Of a DNA stretch of 64,000 bases, positions 1 to 10,940 are shown piece by piece; within the stretch, counting starts at the first letter, position 1, and each line of letters starts with the position of its first letter. Made by a program: the position numbers and the translations under genes. The notes beneath the pieces were generated by a model, which was given only the letters and a program-made list of their open reading frames with translations, did no database searches and was not told the DNA's origin. The DNA is from Conchocele bisecta (lineage: Eukaryota; Mollusca; Bivalvia; Lucinida; Thyasiridae): contig CM055278.1 of assembly GCA_029237695.1 (NCBI GenBank), positions 72,221,188-72,285,187 of the forward strand, read 5' to 3'.

Positions 1-145
1 TTATCGCCCCTGATAGCAGTGTGGGAATTTACGTCTGATATAAACTGCATAATAATGCCAATAAATATGTGTATTCATTGTTAATTAATGTTTATTTTGC
101 CCGAAAATATCTCAGATGATGTCTCTGATATAAAGAACATTTTGT
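1..145. mobile_element. Right-hand part of a TTAA-type MITE, cut by the window edge
   Basis: This matches the internal and right part of the MITE at 10080-10543 (same run from the ttatcgcccc start to gtgcctac). The terminal inverted repeat that follows gtgcctac in the other copy is missing here, so the copy has a small deletion at its end. It forms the left edge of the large composite repeat. Confidence 0.7.
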
Positions 146-540
146 GCCTACTATATCTCTGAAACCGCTTCACCAATTCACTCGAAACTTCACATAATGT
201 GTATTTGTCACCCACATTTTCATTATTATTTATATGTGCCCATTGTCACGGTCAAATTACTTTGAAATTTCCCTTAAAGTTTGTGTTGGGCCCGCTTGCA
301 GACAGAGCGATATAGCCGGCACATTCGTGTGCATTCAGGATAAAGTTTTTGGTTAAAGTGTGTATTTAGTTAAAGTTTTTGGGTATACTATCAAAGCCTC
401 GGCGGGTTCGGCATGTTTTTACGTGAACGGGCTAAAGCTTTGTTGCAATGACAAATTATTTGTACTATCAAATGCCTCGGCGGGCACGACATGAAGGCCA
501 TGGCCATCTAGTTATTATGGCATGCGATTTGATCAGTCGG
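146..540. repeat. Left flank of the large composite repeat, copy 1
   Basis: It is near-identical to 10550-10940. Shared landmarks are a tatatctctgaaaccgctt block, a tcacggtcaaattacttt block and the phrase tcaaatgcctcggcgggcac just before the minisatellite. Related shorter units recur at 9080-9760. No reading frame of note. Confidence 0.8.
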
Positions 541-3027
541 CCATCGCACCATGGCTAGGTTAGCACTTGATCAGTCGGCCATCGCACCAGGACTAGTTTA
601 GAACTTGATCAGTCGGCCATCGCACCAGGAATAGTTTAGAACTTGATCAATCGACCATCTCACCAGGACTAGTATAGCACTTGATCAGTCGGCCATCGCA
701 CCAGGGGACTAGTTATATAACTTGATCAATCGACCATCTCACCAGGACTAGTATAGCACTTGATCAGTCGGCCATCGCACCAGGACTAGTTTATAACTTG
801 ATCAGTCGACCATTGCACCAGGACTAGTATAGCACTTGATCAGTTGGCCATCGCACCGGGACTAGTTTAGCCCTTGATCAGTCGGCCATCGCACCAGGAC
901 TAGTTAAGCACTTGATCAGTAGGCCATCGCACCAGGACTAGTTTAGAACATAATCAGTCAACCATCTCACCAGGACTAGTATAGCACTTGATCAGTCGGG
1001 CATCGCACCGGGACTAGTTTAGAACTTGATCAGTCGGCCATCGCACCAGGATAAGTATAGCACTTGATCAGTCGGCCATCGCACCGGGACTAGTTTAGCC
1101 CTTGATCAGTCGGCCATCGCACCAGGAAAAGTATAGCACTCGATCATACGGCCATCGCACCAGGACTAGTTTAGAATTTGATCAGTCGGCCATCGCTCCA
1201 GGACTAGTTTAGAACTTGATCAGTCGGCCATTGCTCCAGGACTAGTTTAGAACTTTATCAGTCGGCCATCGCACCAGGACTAGTTTAGCACTTGATCAGT
1301 CGGCCATCTCACCATGACTAGTATAGAACTTGATCAGTCGGCCATCGCTCCAGGACTAGTTTAGCCCTTGATCAGTAGGCCATCGCACCAGAACTAGTGT
1401 AGACCTTCAGCAGTCGGCCATCGCACCAGGACTAGTATAGAACTTGATCAGTCGGCCATCGCACCAGGACTAGTTTAGCCCTTGACCAGTCGGTCATCGC
1501 ACCAGGACTAGTAGAGCACTTGATCAGTCTGCCATCGCACCATAACTAGTATAGCGCTTGATTAGTGGCCCATTGCACCATGCCCAATATAGCACTTGAT
1601 CAGTTGGCCATCTCACCATGCCCAGTATAGCACTTGATCAGTCGGCCATGCCGAGTATAGCACTTGATCAGTCGGCCATCGCACTAGGACTAGTAGAGCA
1701 CTTGATCAGTCTGCCATCGCACCATAACTAGTATAGCGCTTGATCAGTCGCCCATTGCACCATGCCCAGTATAGCACTTGATCAGTCAGCCATCGCACCA
1801 GGACTAGTATAGCACTCAATCAGTCGGCCATCAGACCAGGACTAGTTTAGAACTTGATCAGTCGGCCATCACATCAGGACTACTGTAGCACTTGATCAGT
1901 TGGCCATCGCACCAGGACTAGTTTAGCCCTTGATCAGTCGGCCATCTCACCAGGATTAGTATAGCACTCGATCAGTCGGCCATCGCACCAGGACTAGTTT
2001 AGAACTTGATCAGTCGGGCCATCGCACAGGAATAGTTTTAGAACTTGATCAGTCGACCATCGCACCAGGAATAGTTTAGCACTTGATGAGTCGGCCATCG
2101 CACCAGGACTAGTTTAGCCACTTGATCAGATCGGACCAACGCGCACCAGACTATGTATCATCACGATCAGTCGCCCCATCGCACCAGACTAGTTTAAGAA
2201 TCTTGATCATCGGGCCATCGCACCAGGACTATTTTAGCACTTGACTCAGTCGGCCATCGCACCAGAATAGTTATAGCCCTATATGATCATTCGGCACACG
2301 CACCGGACTAGTATTAGCCCTTGATCATTCGGCCAATCGGCCATCAGACCAGGACTAGTTTAGAACTTGATCAGTCGGCCATCACATCAGGACTACTGTA
2401 GCACTTGATCAGTTGGCCATCGCACCAGGACTAGTTTAGCCCTTGATCAGTCGGCCATCTCACCAGGATTAGTATAGCACTCGATCAGTCGGCCATCGCA
2501 CCAGGACTAGTTTAGAACTTGATCAGTCGGCCATCGCACCAGGAATAGTTTAGAACTTGATCAGTCGACCATCGCACCAGGAATAGTTTAGCACTTGATG
2601 AGTCGGCCATCGCACCGGGACTAGTTTAGCCCTTGATCAGTCGGCCATCGCACCAGGACTAGTGTATCACACGATCAGTCGGCCATCGCACCAGGACTAG
2701 TTTAGAACTTGATCAGTCGGCCATCGCACCAGGACTAGTTTAGAACTTGATCAGTCGGCCATCGCACCAGGAATAGTTTAGCCCTTGATCAGTCGGCCAT
2801 CGCACCGGGACTAGTTTAGCCCTTGATCAGTCGGCCATCGCACCAGGACTAGCATAGCACTCGATCAGTCGGCCATCGCACCATGTCTAGCTTAGAACTT
2901 GATCAGTCGGCCATCGCACCACGGACTAGTTTAGAACTTGATCAGTGGGCCATCGCACCAAGACTAGCATAGCACTTGATCATTCGGCCATCGCACCTGG
3001 ACTAGTTTAGCACTTGATCAGTCTGCC
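528..3027. repeat. 38-bp minisatellite, array A
   Basis: About 65 tandem units of 38 bp, with consensus starting cttgatcagtcggccatcgc and ending accaggactagtttagaa. The spacing was checked at 2701 and 2739. Units differ by point changes (cggcc/cgacc, aggact/aggaat, tttagaa/tatagca/tttagcc). Around 2030-2330 many small indels break the period. The first unit grades into the flanking sequence at about 530, so the array probably grew from flank sequence. Confidence 0.97.
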
Positions 3028-3450
3028 ACGTCATCCTGCGTTACAGACAGAAGTGGTGGTCGGAGGGGGGGGGGGGGTGTAGTGTAGTCATAGACAAACA
3101 CTGGTGGTGGTGGTGATACACATTGTTCCCACTGTGGGATATAGACCGGAACTTTTAGGACGCCAAATGTAGATGGCTGGTGTGTGTGGGGAATCATTGT
3201 TTTGTGTCCCCGGCGGTGGTGCGGAGTACAATGATGAATTACTGATGAATTACTGTATTGAACACACATGTATATTCACTGTGATACCGTACTTCACAAT
3301 CCTCAGTTTTAAATTGTTTCTGTATCGTAAAACTGAAAATTTATTCATTTTGAAAAACTTAAAATTGTGACAGATGATCGAAATGAAAACCGGATGTTTA
3401 CATGCGAAATGAACCGGTGCATCGGTATATTTTAACCGCACGATGACCCC
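3028..3450. repeat. Right flank of the composite repeat, copy 1
   Basis: Near-identical to 12725-13135, including the block from atagaccg through ccggatgtttacatgcgaaa. It contains a poly-G run at 3065-3077 and GGT trinucleotide clusters. The short open frames here recur in the other copy because the DNA is duplicated. They look like no known protein and carry no codon signature. Confidence 0.85.
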
Positions 3451-4105
3451 ACTGTATATTCATACCATATCCGTACGGATATATCGTATATACGAACGGA
3501 TATCGTATGCTTGCATAATATTCGTATAGTATGTTTGTATTATGTAAACAAACTGTACTATACGATGATACGGTACAAACATACCAATATTATATGATCA
3601 TACGCTAAGTTTTTACCGCAAATAGCGAAAGAATGACCGCACAAACGGTATCGCGAAATAATAACCGCACAAACTGGACCGCGATAGAATGACCGCACAA
3701 ACGGTATCGCGAAAGAATGACCGCAAAAACGGGACCGTGATTGGACCGCAATTAGACTGCAATTTCAGAGGGGACGAATTGCAATTCAAGGACCGCTGGA
3801 TTGCAATTCTTGGTAAGAGAATCGCAGGCGGGAGTGTAATATATCGTATACATTTACGGTATTCTGGTACATTCATACCGTACACAAATCTGGTATGTTT
3901 GTACGATACAAACGTACCAGAATTATACACATGTATAAAAATCGTATAAATGTACGATTTGAATGGTATATCTATACGATATTGGTTGGTATGTACGGTA
4001 CAAACATAAAACCGTACGTTTATATTATATGCATATCGTATAGAACACATATCGTATTGGTATAGTATACGTATAATATTGGTATAGTACGTATAGTTGA
4101 CCTGC
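3450..4105. repeat. TATACG-rich cryptic repeat, end of composite copy 1
   Basis: Dense, irregular alternation of cgtata, tatacg, ggtaca and gtatagta words over about 650 bp, with many short inverted repeats. A shorter version occupies 13135-13350 in copy 2. Both copies finish with agaaaagcgctactgta (about 4095-4111 and 13370-13386), which probably marks the end of the mobile unit. The 145-codon minus-strand frame here follows from the low-complexity composition. Confidence 0.7.
3627..3738. repeat. 28-bp tandem repeat, 4 units
   Basis: Four consecutive 28-bp units start at 3627, 3655, 3683 and 3711, built on gaatgaccgcacaaacgg followed by tatcgc or gaccgc. The block is absent from composite copy 2, so it was gained here or lost there. 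Confidence 0.85.
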
Positions 4106-4110
4106 AGAAA

Positions 4111-4393
4111 AGCGCTACTGTATCTAGCAAAGTATACTTTGAAGGAGAAATCATTTATTTTTCCCGAAATGCATTATTTCATATAGAACTAACGACTGCA
4201 TATATTTGATGATTAAATGTATGCATACTTATTATACTGAATTTATTACATTATTACAGCCAAAAGGGCTGTGATAATGTAATAAATTCAGTATAATAAC
4301 AATAAAAAATTTATCATTAAATTGAAAATTTCTCCCTCAGAGTATACTTTGCTAGATAAGCATACTTTGACATGTTGGTGAAATAGGCTACAG
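4111..4393. mobile_element. Hairpin MITE, GCAAAGTATACTTT family, copy 1
   Basis: Same family as 22430-22735 and, inverted, 29420-29722. Near the ends lie ctagcaaagtatacttt and its reverse complement. At the centre is a perfect palindrome, tgaatttattacattat...ataatgtaataaattca, around a cagcc/ggctg core. The right end reads atgttggtgaaataggctaca. The left terminal part seen in copy 2 is missing here. It sits directly after the end motif of composite copy 1. Confidence 0.85.
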
Positions 4394-4451
4394 AGTTACT
4401 GTCTGTTATGCTTCACTTTGAAAGATTATATAAACGTTGAATAACAATAAG

Positions 4452-4710
4452 TATCCCGTCAACACAGTGCGTATGTGCCGTGAAACACGGTGCCGTGAAA
4501 CATTTTTGATATCCAGTCAATACAATTTTTACATTTTACAGCCATTTGTAGGTGTTGACGGGATAAATAGAATAGTAGGTTAGTGCCGTGAATGGGAAAA
4601 CATATCTGGCGCGGCACGGAAACGGGATGTGCTCGGCAGAGCCTCGCCCATCCCGTTTCCTGAGCCTTGCCAGATATTTTTTCCCATTCACGGCACTAAC
4701 CTACTATTCT
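4452..4710. mobile_element. Foldback MITE with CCCGTCAACAC end, copy 1
   Basis: It starts tatcccgtcaacacag and carries a large hairpin (agaatagtaggttagtgccg ... cggcactaacctactattct) with an aaacgggatg/catcccgttt inner stem. A reverse-orientation copy lies at 27476-27655 and retains only one hairpin arm. Confidence 0.8.
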
Positions 4711-4715
4711 CTATG

Positions 4716-4834
4716 TATAAGTATAAGTGATTGTTCACATATTGGATTTTTAAGGAATTAAATCCGAGAGAACGATAGCGACCGCAGCATTTAATTTCTG
4801 AAAATTCCATTATGGGAACAATAACATACTTATA
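4716..4834. mobile_element. Short foldback element
   Basis: Imperfect inverted repeats tataagt...attgttc.catattgga and tccattatgggaacaat...acttata flank a core with ggaattaaat/atttaatttc. It directly abuts the preceding foldback. No second copy seen. Confidence 0.5.
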
Positions 4835-6324
4835 GTTCAGCCAGGTGTACACTACAATGTCCCATCCGAATTTTAGTTATACATGTACGTTGCAATATGG
4901 AAAATAAGTGAAATATAAAAGCGATTACCTTAGAAAGTAGGGTGAACTATAAACCACAATCACGCTTGTGTAAGATTGTACATTTGCGAGTAATAACCTC
5001 ATCATATAACAGAAATGAATAGAACTAAATTAAAGATAAGTAGTCATTACACGCATACTTAAAAAACGGACATTTCTATTTATTTTCTCATCTATCGTCA
5101 TTAATACTAATTGATTCAGTCAAGGTCGCGATGACGTATTTGTATCAGTGTGGGAAAATACGTTTCCAAATGAATTAAATATTTCTTACACATACACAAG
5201 TTGTGCCTCTTTAATGTAAGGCGTATTGTTAAAGACATATCGTCCATTCGTCGCGTAGAGACCCGTGCCCAGACTATCAACTGGCACTCCCAGCGTGAGT
5301 CCGACCCATTTAACAATCTCACGTGAGTGTATAGCACTAGCGAGCACCCTGTACACCGACTACCTATCTGAGAGAAGCCCATTATATACCGTATTCGTGA
5401 CATTTCACGAGATTGCATCAGCATTGCATTCAGCCTCTCTGGCTATATCCAGCCAAAACTAGTATTAGTTACGTGGCTGTCATACCCATTTGAACGCAGC
5501 TGCACAGGCTATTTCGTTGCATATATAATCACCACAAACTCAGTAATACCTTACAACACGATGTACGTGCATACTAAGAAAGAATAACCGAATTTAAAAA
5601 AAATGCGACAACTGTTTGTTACCGCTGACGTAGTCGATGACGTAGTGTCTAGTAAACGCAATGCAGGTACGCGTAACGACAATAAATAAAAACTAGAAAG
5701 TCAGCGGTATTGGTGATCTATTTTCTTGGTGCGCAAATATAAATCGGCGGGTTATTGCGAGACAAACAGTGAAACCTTGACCTTGACAATTTCTTGGACA
5801 AAACAAAATGTCGTCACTGCCGTTCCGAATATCAAGAACCAATTAATAGACACCACCATGCTCACAATATATTTATTTTCATATAAAATCAAATTATAAT
5901 GTGTGGTCTACGGTATAATATGGCAAAACTAAGCATCAATTTAGCGTTTTGTTTCCTTTTTCGTCGGTGTTAAATTACGCTTTCCTATTATGTTAACATT
6001 ATTTCGACGCGATCCTATATTCGACATGACAATTTCTGAGATCAACACAACTTTTCATAATGTCTTTCAATTTCAAGCTGCAAGGAGACTGTGAATTGCA
6101 TATTAACCATAATAACATGGTGAACATATTGATAATAATTTTAAAAGAAAAGCATATTTTAATTTTCAAAACCTAATCATAAAAAAAAAAATTTATTTTG
6201 GAATTAGATTTCTATTACTGCAAACGTTCTACTCTGGCTGTTGATTTCTATTGGCCCGAATCAAATTTTTTGTGAAGATAATATTTATTCCGGTGATAGC
6301 CATTTCTTTAAAATAAAACGGTTT
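4835..6324. other. No feature recognised
   Basis: AT-rich, non-repetitive as far as I can see, with stops in all frames and no open frame above about 100 codons. A poly-A run lies at 6180-6190. No promoter, RNA gene or inverted-repeat element could be supported. Confidence 0.5.
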
Positions 6325-6475
6325 ACTTGTGTCACAGAGTGAGAAAGATGCATGTACATGTACCGGCCCGGAATCGAACCAGGGACCTCATGTTTACCGT
6401 ACCATGCCAATGGCTCTACCGAGCAAGCTAACAAGGCACAGATCATACACACTTCATCCATCCCCATAGTCAGTT
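6325..6475 (-). mobile_element. tRNA-derived SINE, copy 1
   Basis: Read on the minus strand, a tRNA-like head has an A-box-like TAGCTTGCTCGGTAGAGC (6412-6429) and a B box GGTTCGATTCC (6370-6380), followed by a CATCTTTCTCACTCTGTGAC tail. The same head plus tail recurs at 7033-7130, which argues for a SINE rather than a tRNA gene. The acceptor stem does not pair well. RNA polymerase III would be the expected transcriber. Confidence 0.75.
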
Positions 6476-6687
6476 GCGTACTGTGAAATTCTTCTCCGCC
6501 AAATTGAAATTCGTCCTCGAATTTCATGTTTAATTTTGTCTCCGAATTCCATATGTTTGGGTACAATTTTGCGAGTATTTATCAGTCGCGGTCCTTCGTT
6601 GGGCAACAATTGTCACTGGGCAGAACTATGTCCACCCTGAATTCCATATTTCTGGAACATTTCTTCATCAGTCACGAGTCCACGTTG

Positions 6688-7025
6688 GGAGTAGTTGCAG
6701 CAAGTAACTGCAGAATACTGAATTATCGTCCGTACCCAGAGTGCTCCATAGGTTTTTCCTGCAGAGTACCGAATCAGATCTTATTCGCGCTTTAGCAGTT
6801 AATTGTGACATATTTTTCGGTACTTATTACACGGAAATGAATGTAAGTATAATACTGACATTTGTTTCAATTGAAAAATACAGAAAATATGTCGCAATTA
6901 ACAGATGAAGTGCAGCTCAGATGTTATTTGGTACTTTGCAGTGGAAACCTACGAAGAGCACCATAACTCTCGGTACGGACGATACTGGAGTATTCTGCAG
7001 AGTTACTTACCGCAACTACGTTGGG
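6688..7025. mobile_element. MITE with long (about 85 bp) terminal inverted repeats
   Basis: The left arm (gtagttgcagcaagtaactg, through tcgtccgtaccc, to gcagagtacc) is repeated inverted at 6930-7018 (ggtactttgcag ... gtacggacgatactgg ... ttacttaccgcaactac). An inner pair, gttaattgtgacatattttt and aatatgtcgcaattaac, continues the symmetry. No coding capacity. It lies between the two minus-strand SINE copies. Confidence 0.8.
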
Positions 7026-7032
7026 CGTTAAA

Positions 7033-7130
7033 TGTCACAGGGTGAGAAAGATGCGCACCAGCCCGGAATCGAACCGGATATCTCTGGTTTACCACACCAT
7101 CGCTCTACCTACTGAGCAAACCGGGCACAA
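7033..7130 (-). mobile_element. tRNA-derived SINE, copy 2
   Basis: Minus-strand tRNA-like head with GCTCAGTAGGTAGAGC (A-box region) and GGTTCGATTCCGGGC (B box), followed by ATCTTTCTCACCCTGTGAC, the same tail as copy 1. Head and tail diverge from copy 1 by several changes, so these are two insertions or an old duplication. Confidence 0.75.
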
Positions 7131-7825
7131 ATACACACTTATTCACCATAGTGATCACTTCATTCAACCAAACAAAAATTCACGAGCTAGAATTTATGCC
7201 AAATTATTACAGGTCAACGTCACAGATTATGCTCTTGGCGACATTAGCGGACACAAATGTGTCCATCAATTTGATCAAATAAACAACGGAATCTGACAGA
7301 TGACACTACGACGGCGCATGGAAACATCATTATTCTGGTACTTGGAATCAAAATGGTGGATATTAAGATCAATATGTGAGGCGCTGACAGAACATTTAAC
7401 ATTTATTATCACGATAGCAGCTACAGGGATTGTTGGACGCATTTTTTTAGAGAAACAAGAGATTACAACCCGCATTGGATAATATACTAAGTGACATTTG
7501 TTCTAACATATACCAACATAGAGAATTAAATTTGCGACAATGTTGGATTCTGGATTTTGTGGACAGGTGACAGAAATCGGAGCTGGATAAGAACCGACAG
7601 ATGTGATTCTGAATATGCGTGCTTGGTCTGTGATTATTCTTCCAGATCATGTCATGCATGTTTTAATTTCATGTCATGTCAAAGCAGCACTATTGAACAT
7701 AATGAATAACTTTAATATTCTACACCAGAATTAATGTTCATTCATCGTCTGATGTGTAACTGATGAATTAAGGTAAGTTACTTGTATATGACAACTTTTG
7801 CCTCACTAATTTGTATGCCCCATCA
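7131..7825. other. No feature recognised
   Basis: Mixed-composition DNA with only short open frames. No repeat partner was found in the window and no motif can be supported. Confidence 0.45.
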
Positions 7826-7829
7826 CGAT

Positions 7830-8320
7830 AGTGGAGGGGGCATTTAGTGTTACCCTTGTCCGTTCTTCCGTCCGTCACCAACCTAGTAACTCGTAAAACT
7901 TTTAAACCGTAATAGCTACAGACCTGAAACTTGGTACATGTATGTTTGATTCGACCCCATGGTCATGAATTATCTCCCCCTTTTCAAGTTAGAATTTTCC
8001 AATTTTGGCTTGTAGCTCGTACAACTTTTAAACCCTAATAGCTACACACCTGAAACTTGGTATGTAGCTTCCTTATGATGAGTAGATTTGGAAATTTTAG
8101 TTTGATTCGACCCCCGAGTCATGGATTATCTCCCCCTTTTTTACTTAGAATTTGAAAATGTTGCCTTGTAACTCGTAAAACTTTTGTAATAGCTAAAGCA
8201 CTGAAATTTGATATGTAGCTTCCTTATGATGAGTAGATGCGGAAAGTTTATTTCCATTTTTGATTCTAACCCCGTGTCATGGATTATATCTCCCTTTTGG
8301 ACACTGGAATTTTGCCTTGT
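7830..8320. repeat. Degenerate tandem repeat of about 145 bp, about 3 units
   Basis: Three diverged units share cttgtagctcgtacaacttt, aatagctacacacctgaaac, ttccttatgatgagtagat and catggattatctccccc. It is preceded by gccccatcacgatagtggag. Probably the terminal portion of an older dispersed element. No coding content. Confidence 0.75.
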
Positions 8321-8502
8321 TTACTATCAAAGCGATATGTGGGGTACCCGTGTTCTATGAACACATTTTCTAGTTTAGTTATCTCCCTTTGTTTTTTCGC
8401 GCACTGATTTCTCCGGAGAATAACGCGAACACCTTTTGCAATATTTTTTATGAAACTTAACGCATGCATAGGTCTCACGGAACAGTGCGGAGCTAGCGTT
8501 AA

Positions 8503-9000
8503 ATGTACATGCCCACTCAGTAGGCACAAAATGTTCTTTATGTCAGAGACATCATCGGAGACATTTTCTGGCCAGATAAACAATCATTTACCATTACCCA
8601 CGTATTGTTTGGCATTATTATACATTTTATATCGAAGGAAATTTCCACATTGATATCAGGGACAATAACTGTGTTTCCTTAAAAAGTTAACGGACATTAC
8701 TATTTATTCTCTGTATTTATTGTTTGATGTGCAATGATCATACTTTATAATATGTCAATACTTTTTTCAGTTGATGCATTTAATTAGTATAAATAATTAT
8801 AAAATATCATGCCCCATTTGCACATCAAAATACCGATACCACCGCGCGCCACTATCAGCAAAATAAATATTACCAAATGATTATACATTTATCTGCATAG
8901 CGGGCACACGTAATATTTATAACTAGTGGAATATTGACAATTATGCACTTATTTAATTCCCATAAAGAGCATTTTCAGCCTACTAAGTGGGCATGCACCT
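8503..9000. mobile_element. TTAA-flanked MITE, full copy
   Basis: It is bounded by TTAA at 8499-8502 and 9001-9004. Terminal inverted repeats read atgtacatgcccactcagta on the left and tactaagtgggcatgcacct on the right. About 500 bp, AT-rich, no ORF. Related copies lie at 9860, 10080, 20331, 25017, 28379, 45312 and 57202. TTAA target duplication is known for piggyBac and some Sola-type elements; the superfamily is not proven here. Confidence 0.88.
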
Positions 9001-9004
9001 TTAA

Positions 9005-9855
9005 AAAGGGGTTGGACAATTTTTGTCGCGACCGCATGCGGAAAGTGCGATATAGTCTGCGCATTGACGTCACTCCATAGTTTTTTTGCCGAGCCTTAGT
9101 GATCACAATGACGTCCGTGCGTCCGTCCGTGCGTCAGTCCGTCCGAAATCGGTGTATGTTTTTAAATACCATATCCTAAGTCACATGGACTTGAAACATC
9201 AAATGCTTATCAGTCATCATCCATATATTCATTCTGTGTCCTACTCATGCGGCCCCTATGCCCCAAGGTCAAGGTCAAATGACTTTGAAATTTGTGTTAA
9301 AGTTGTTGCATAGCTTATATCTCCACAACACTTACTCAGATTTGCTTCAAACTTCAGATAATTATTTATTATCATCCATATTTTCATACTATAGCCTACG
9401 CATGCGACCCACATGCCCAAGATCAAGGTCAAATGACTTTCCAATTTGCGTTAAAGCTTTTTATATACCTTAATTCAAACTTCAAATAAATATACTCTGA
9501 GACCATCAAATGCCTCGGTGGGCTCGACATGCGGGCCCAGGCCATCTGGTTTTTATTTACGGTAGGTTAAAGTTTTTAAGAACACTATATCGCAGAAACA
9601 GCTTCGCCAATTCACTCGAAGCTTCACATGTGTGTTTATCATCGTCCATATTTTCATTCTATGCTCAACCCCTGCAACCCCTGTGCCCAATATCAAGATC
9701 AAATTACTTTGAAATTTACCTCAAAGTTTTTGACATGCCTGCATGTGGACAGTGCAATATAGTTGTCACATTGGCCTACATACGTACGTACATCGATATG
9801 TACGTCACTTCGTGCGTCCGGTTAATTTTTTTTTGATTTAAGGTTGTTTTTTTTT
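9005..9855. repeat. Dispersed repeat units plus (GTCC)n microsatellite
   Basis: Three or four diverged units of about 140-220 bp share caaggtcaaatgactttgaa, ttcactcgaagcttcacatg and tcatcatccatattttcatt. The same units occur at 150-420 and 10550-10760. A gtccgtgcgtccgtcc microsatellite lies at 9110-9145. It includes the landmark catcaaatgcctcggtgggc at 9505. Confidence 0.7.
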
Positions 9856-9859
9856 TTAA

Positions 9860-10075
9860 AGGTACATGTCCACTTAGTAGGCACAAACTGTTCTTTATAG
9901 CAATTAAATAAGTGTATATCTGTGTCACTATTCCACCAGTTTCTAACAATTACGTGTGCTCGCTACTCATATATAATCATTTAGTAATATTTATTTTACT
10001 GATAATGACTAGCGGTGGCATCAAGCTATTTTCATATTCAAATGAGGCATGATATTTTTTAATTATTTATGCTAA
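9860..10075. mobile_element. TTAA-type MITE, left part only
   Basis: It starts after TTAA (9856-9859) with aggtacatgtccacttagta. It runs about 215 bp and stops where the next copy of the same family begins, so it is truncated at that junction. Confidence 0.75.
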
Positions 10076-10079
10076 TTAA

Positions 10080-10543
10080 AGGTACATACCCACTCAGTTA
10101 TTTGTAGGAATTAAATAAGTGTATAATTTTGTCACTATTCCACCAGTTCTAAACATTACGAGTGCCCGTTATATGGATATAATCATTAAATAATGTTTAT
10201 TTCATTGATAGTGACACGCGGTGATATCAGGCTATTTTCATAGGCAAATGGGGCATGATATTTTTTAATTACTTATACTAATTAAATGTGTCCCCTGAAA
10301 AAATAATGTGTTCGACAGATTATAAAGTATGATCATTGCACATCAAAAAATAAATAGTAATGTCTTGGTAACATTTTAAGGAACACGGTTATCGCCCGTG
10401 ATATCAGTGTGGAAATTTACGTCTGATATAAAATGTATAATAATGCCAATAAATATGTGTATTAATGGTGAATTAATGTTTAATTTCCCGAAAATGTCTT
10501 TGATATACGGAACATTTTGTGCCTACAGAATGGGCATGTACCT
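10080..10543. mobile_element. TTAA-flanked MITE, head-to-tail with the previous copy
   Basis: Bounded by TTAA at 10076-10079 and 10544-10547. It begins aggtacatacccactcagt and ends aatgggcatgtacct. Its right part corresponds to the sequence at the start of the window, so this MITE was already in place before the composite repeat was duplicated. Confidence 0.85.
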
Positions 10544-10549
10544 TTAAGA

Positions 10550-10940
10550 ACACTATATCTCTGAAACCGCTTCACCAATTCACTCGAAACTTCACATACT
10601 GTGTAGTTGTCACCCACATTTTCATTATTATGTATATGTGCCCAATGTCACGGTCAAATTACTTTGAAATTTCCTTCAAGTTTTTGTTGGGCCCGCTTGC
10701 AGACAGAGCGATATAGTCGACACATTGGTGTGCATTCAGGATAAAGTTTTTAGTTAAAGTGTTTTTTGAGTTAAAGTTTGTGGGTATACTATCAAAGCCT
10801 TGGCGGGTGCGTCATTTTTTACGTCAACCGGCTAAAGCTTTGTTGCAAAAAAACAAGTGTTTGTACTATCAAATGCCTCGGCGGGCACGACATGCAGGCC
10901 ATGGCCATCTAGTTATTATGGCATGCGATTTGATCAGTCG
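10550..10940. repeat. Left flank of the large composite repeat, copy 2
   Basis: Near-identical to 146-540, with the same order of blocks ending in ggccatggccatctagttat just before the minisatellite. Differences are single-base changes and small indels. Confidence 0.8.

Noticed and set aside
528..3027. Regular direct repeats that could suggest a CRISPR array
   Set aside because: Units are contiguous 38-bp tandem copies with no unique spacers, no cas genes and a eukaryotic context.
3018..3269. Frame on the minus strand that also occurs at 12739-12954
   Set aside because: Conservation between the two places comes from duplication of the DNA. Frame length differs between copies and the protein is low complexity (proline and histidine runs).
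3613..4050. 145-codon minus-strand frame, longest unbroken frame in the first 30 kb apart from the LINE
   Set aside because: It lies in TATACG-rich and 28-bp tandem repeat DNA. The amino acids (Y, I, V, R runs) mirror the base composition and show no domain.
4147..4360. Central palindrome of the GCAAAGTATACTTT MITE as a transcription terminator
   Set aside because: The same palindrome occurs in three copies at unrelated positions, one of them inside a LINE frame. It is the body of a mobile element.
6357..6440. Functional tRNA gene on the minus strand
   Set aside because: A and B boxes are present, but the acceptor stem pairs poorly and the same head plus 3' tail is repeated at 7033, as expected of a SINE.
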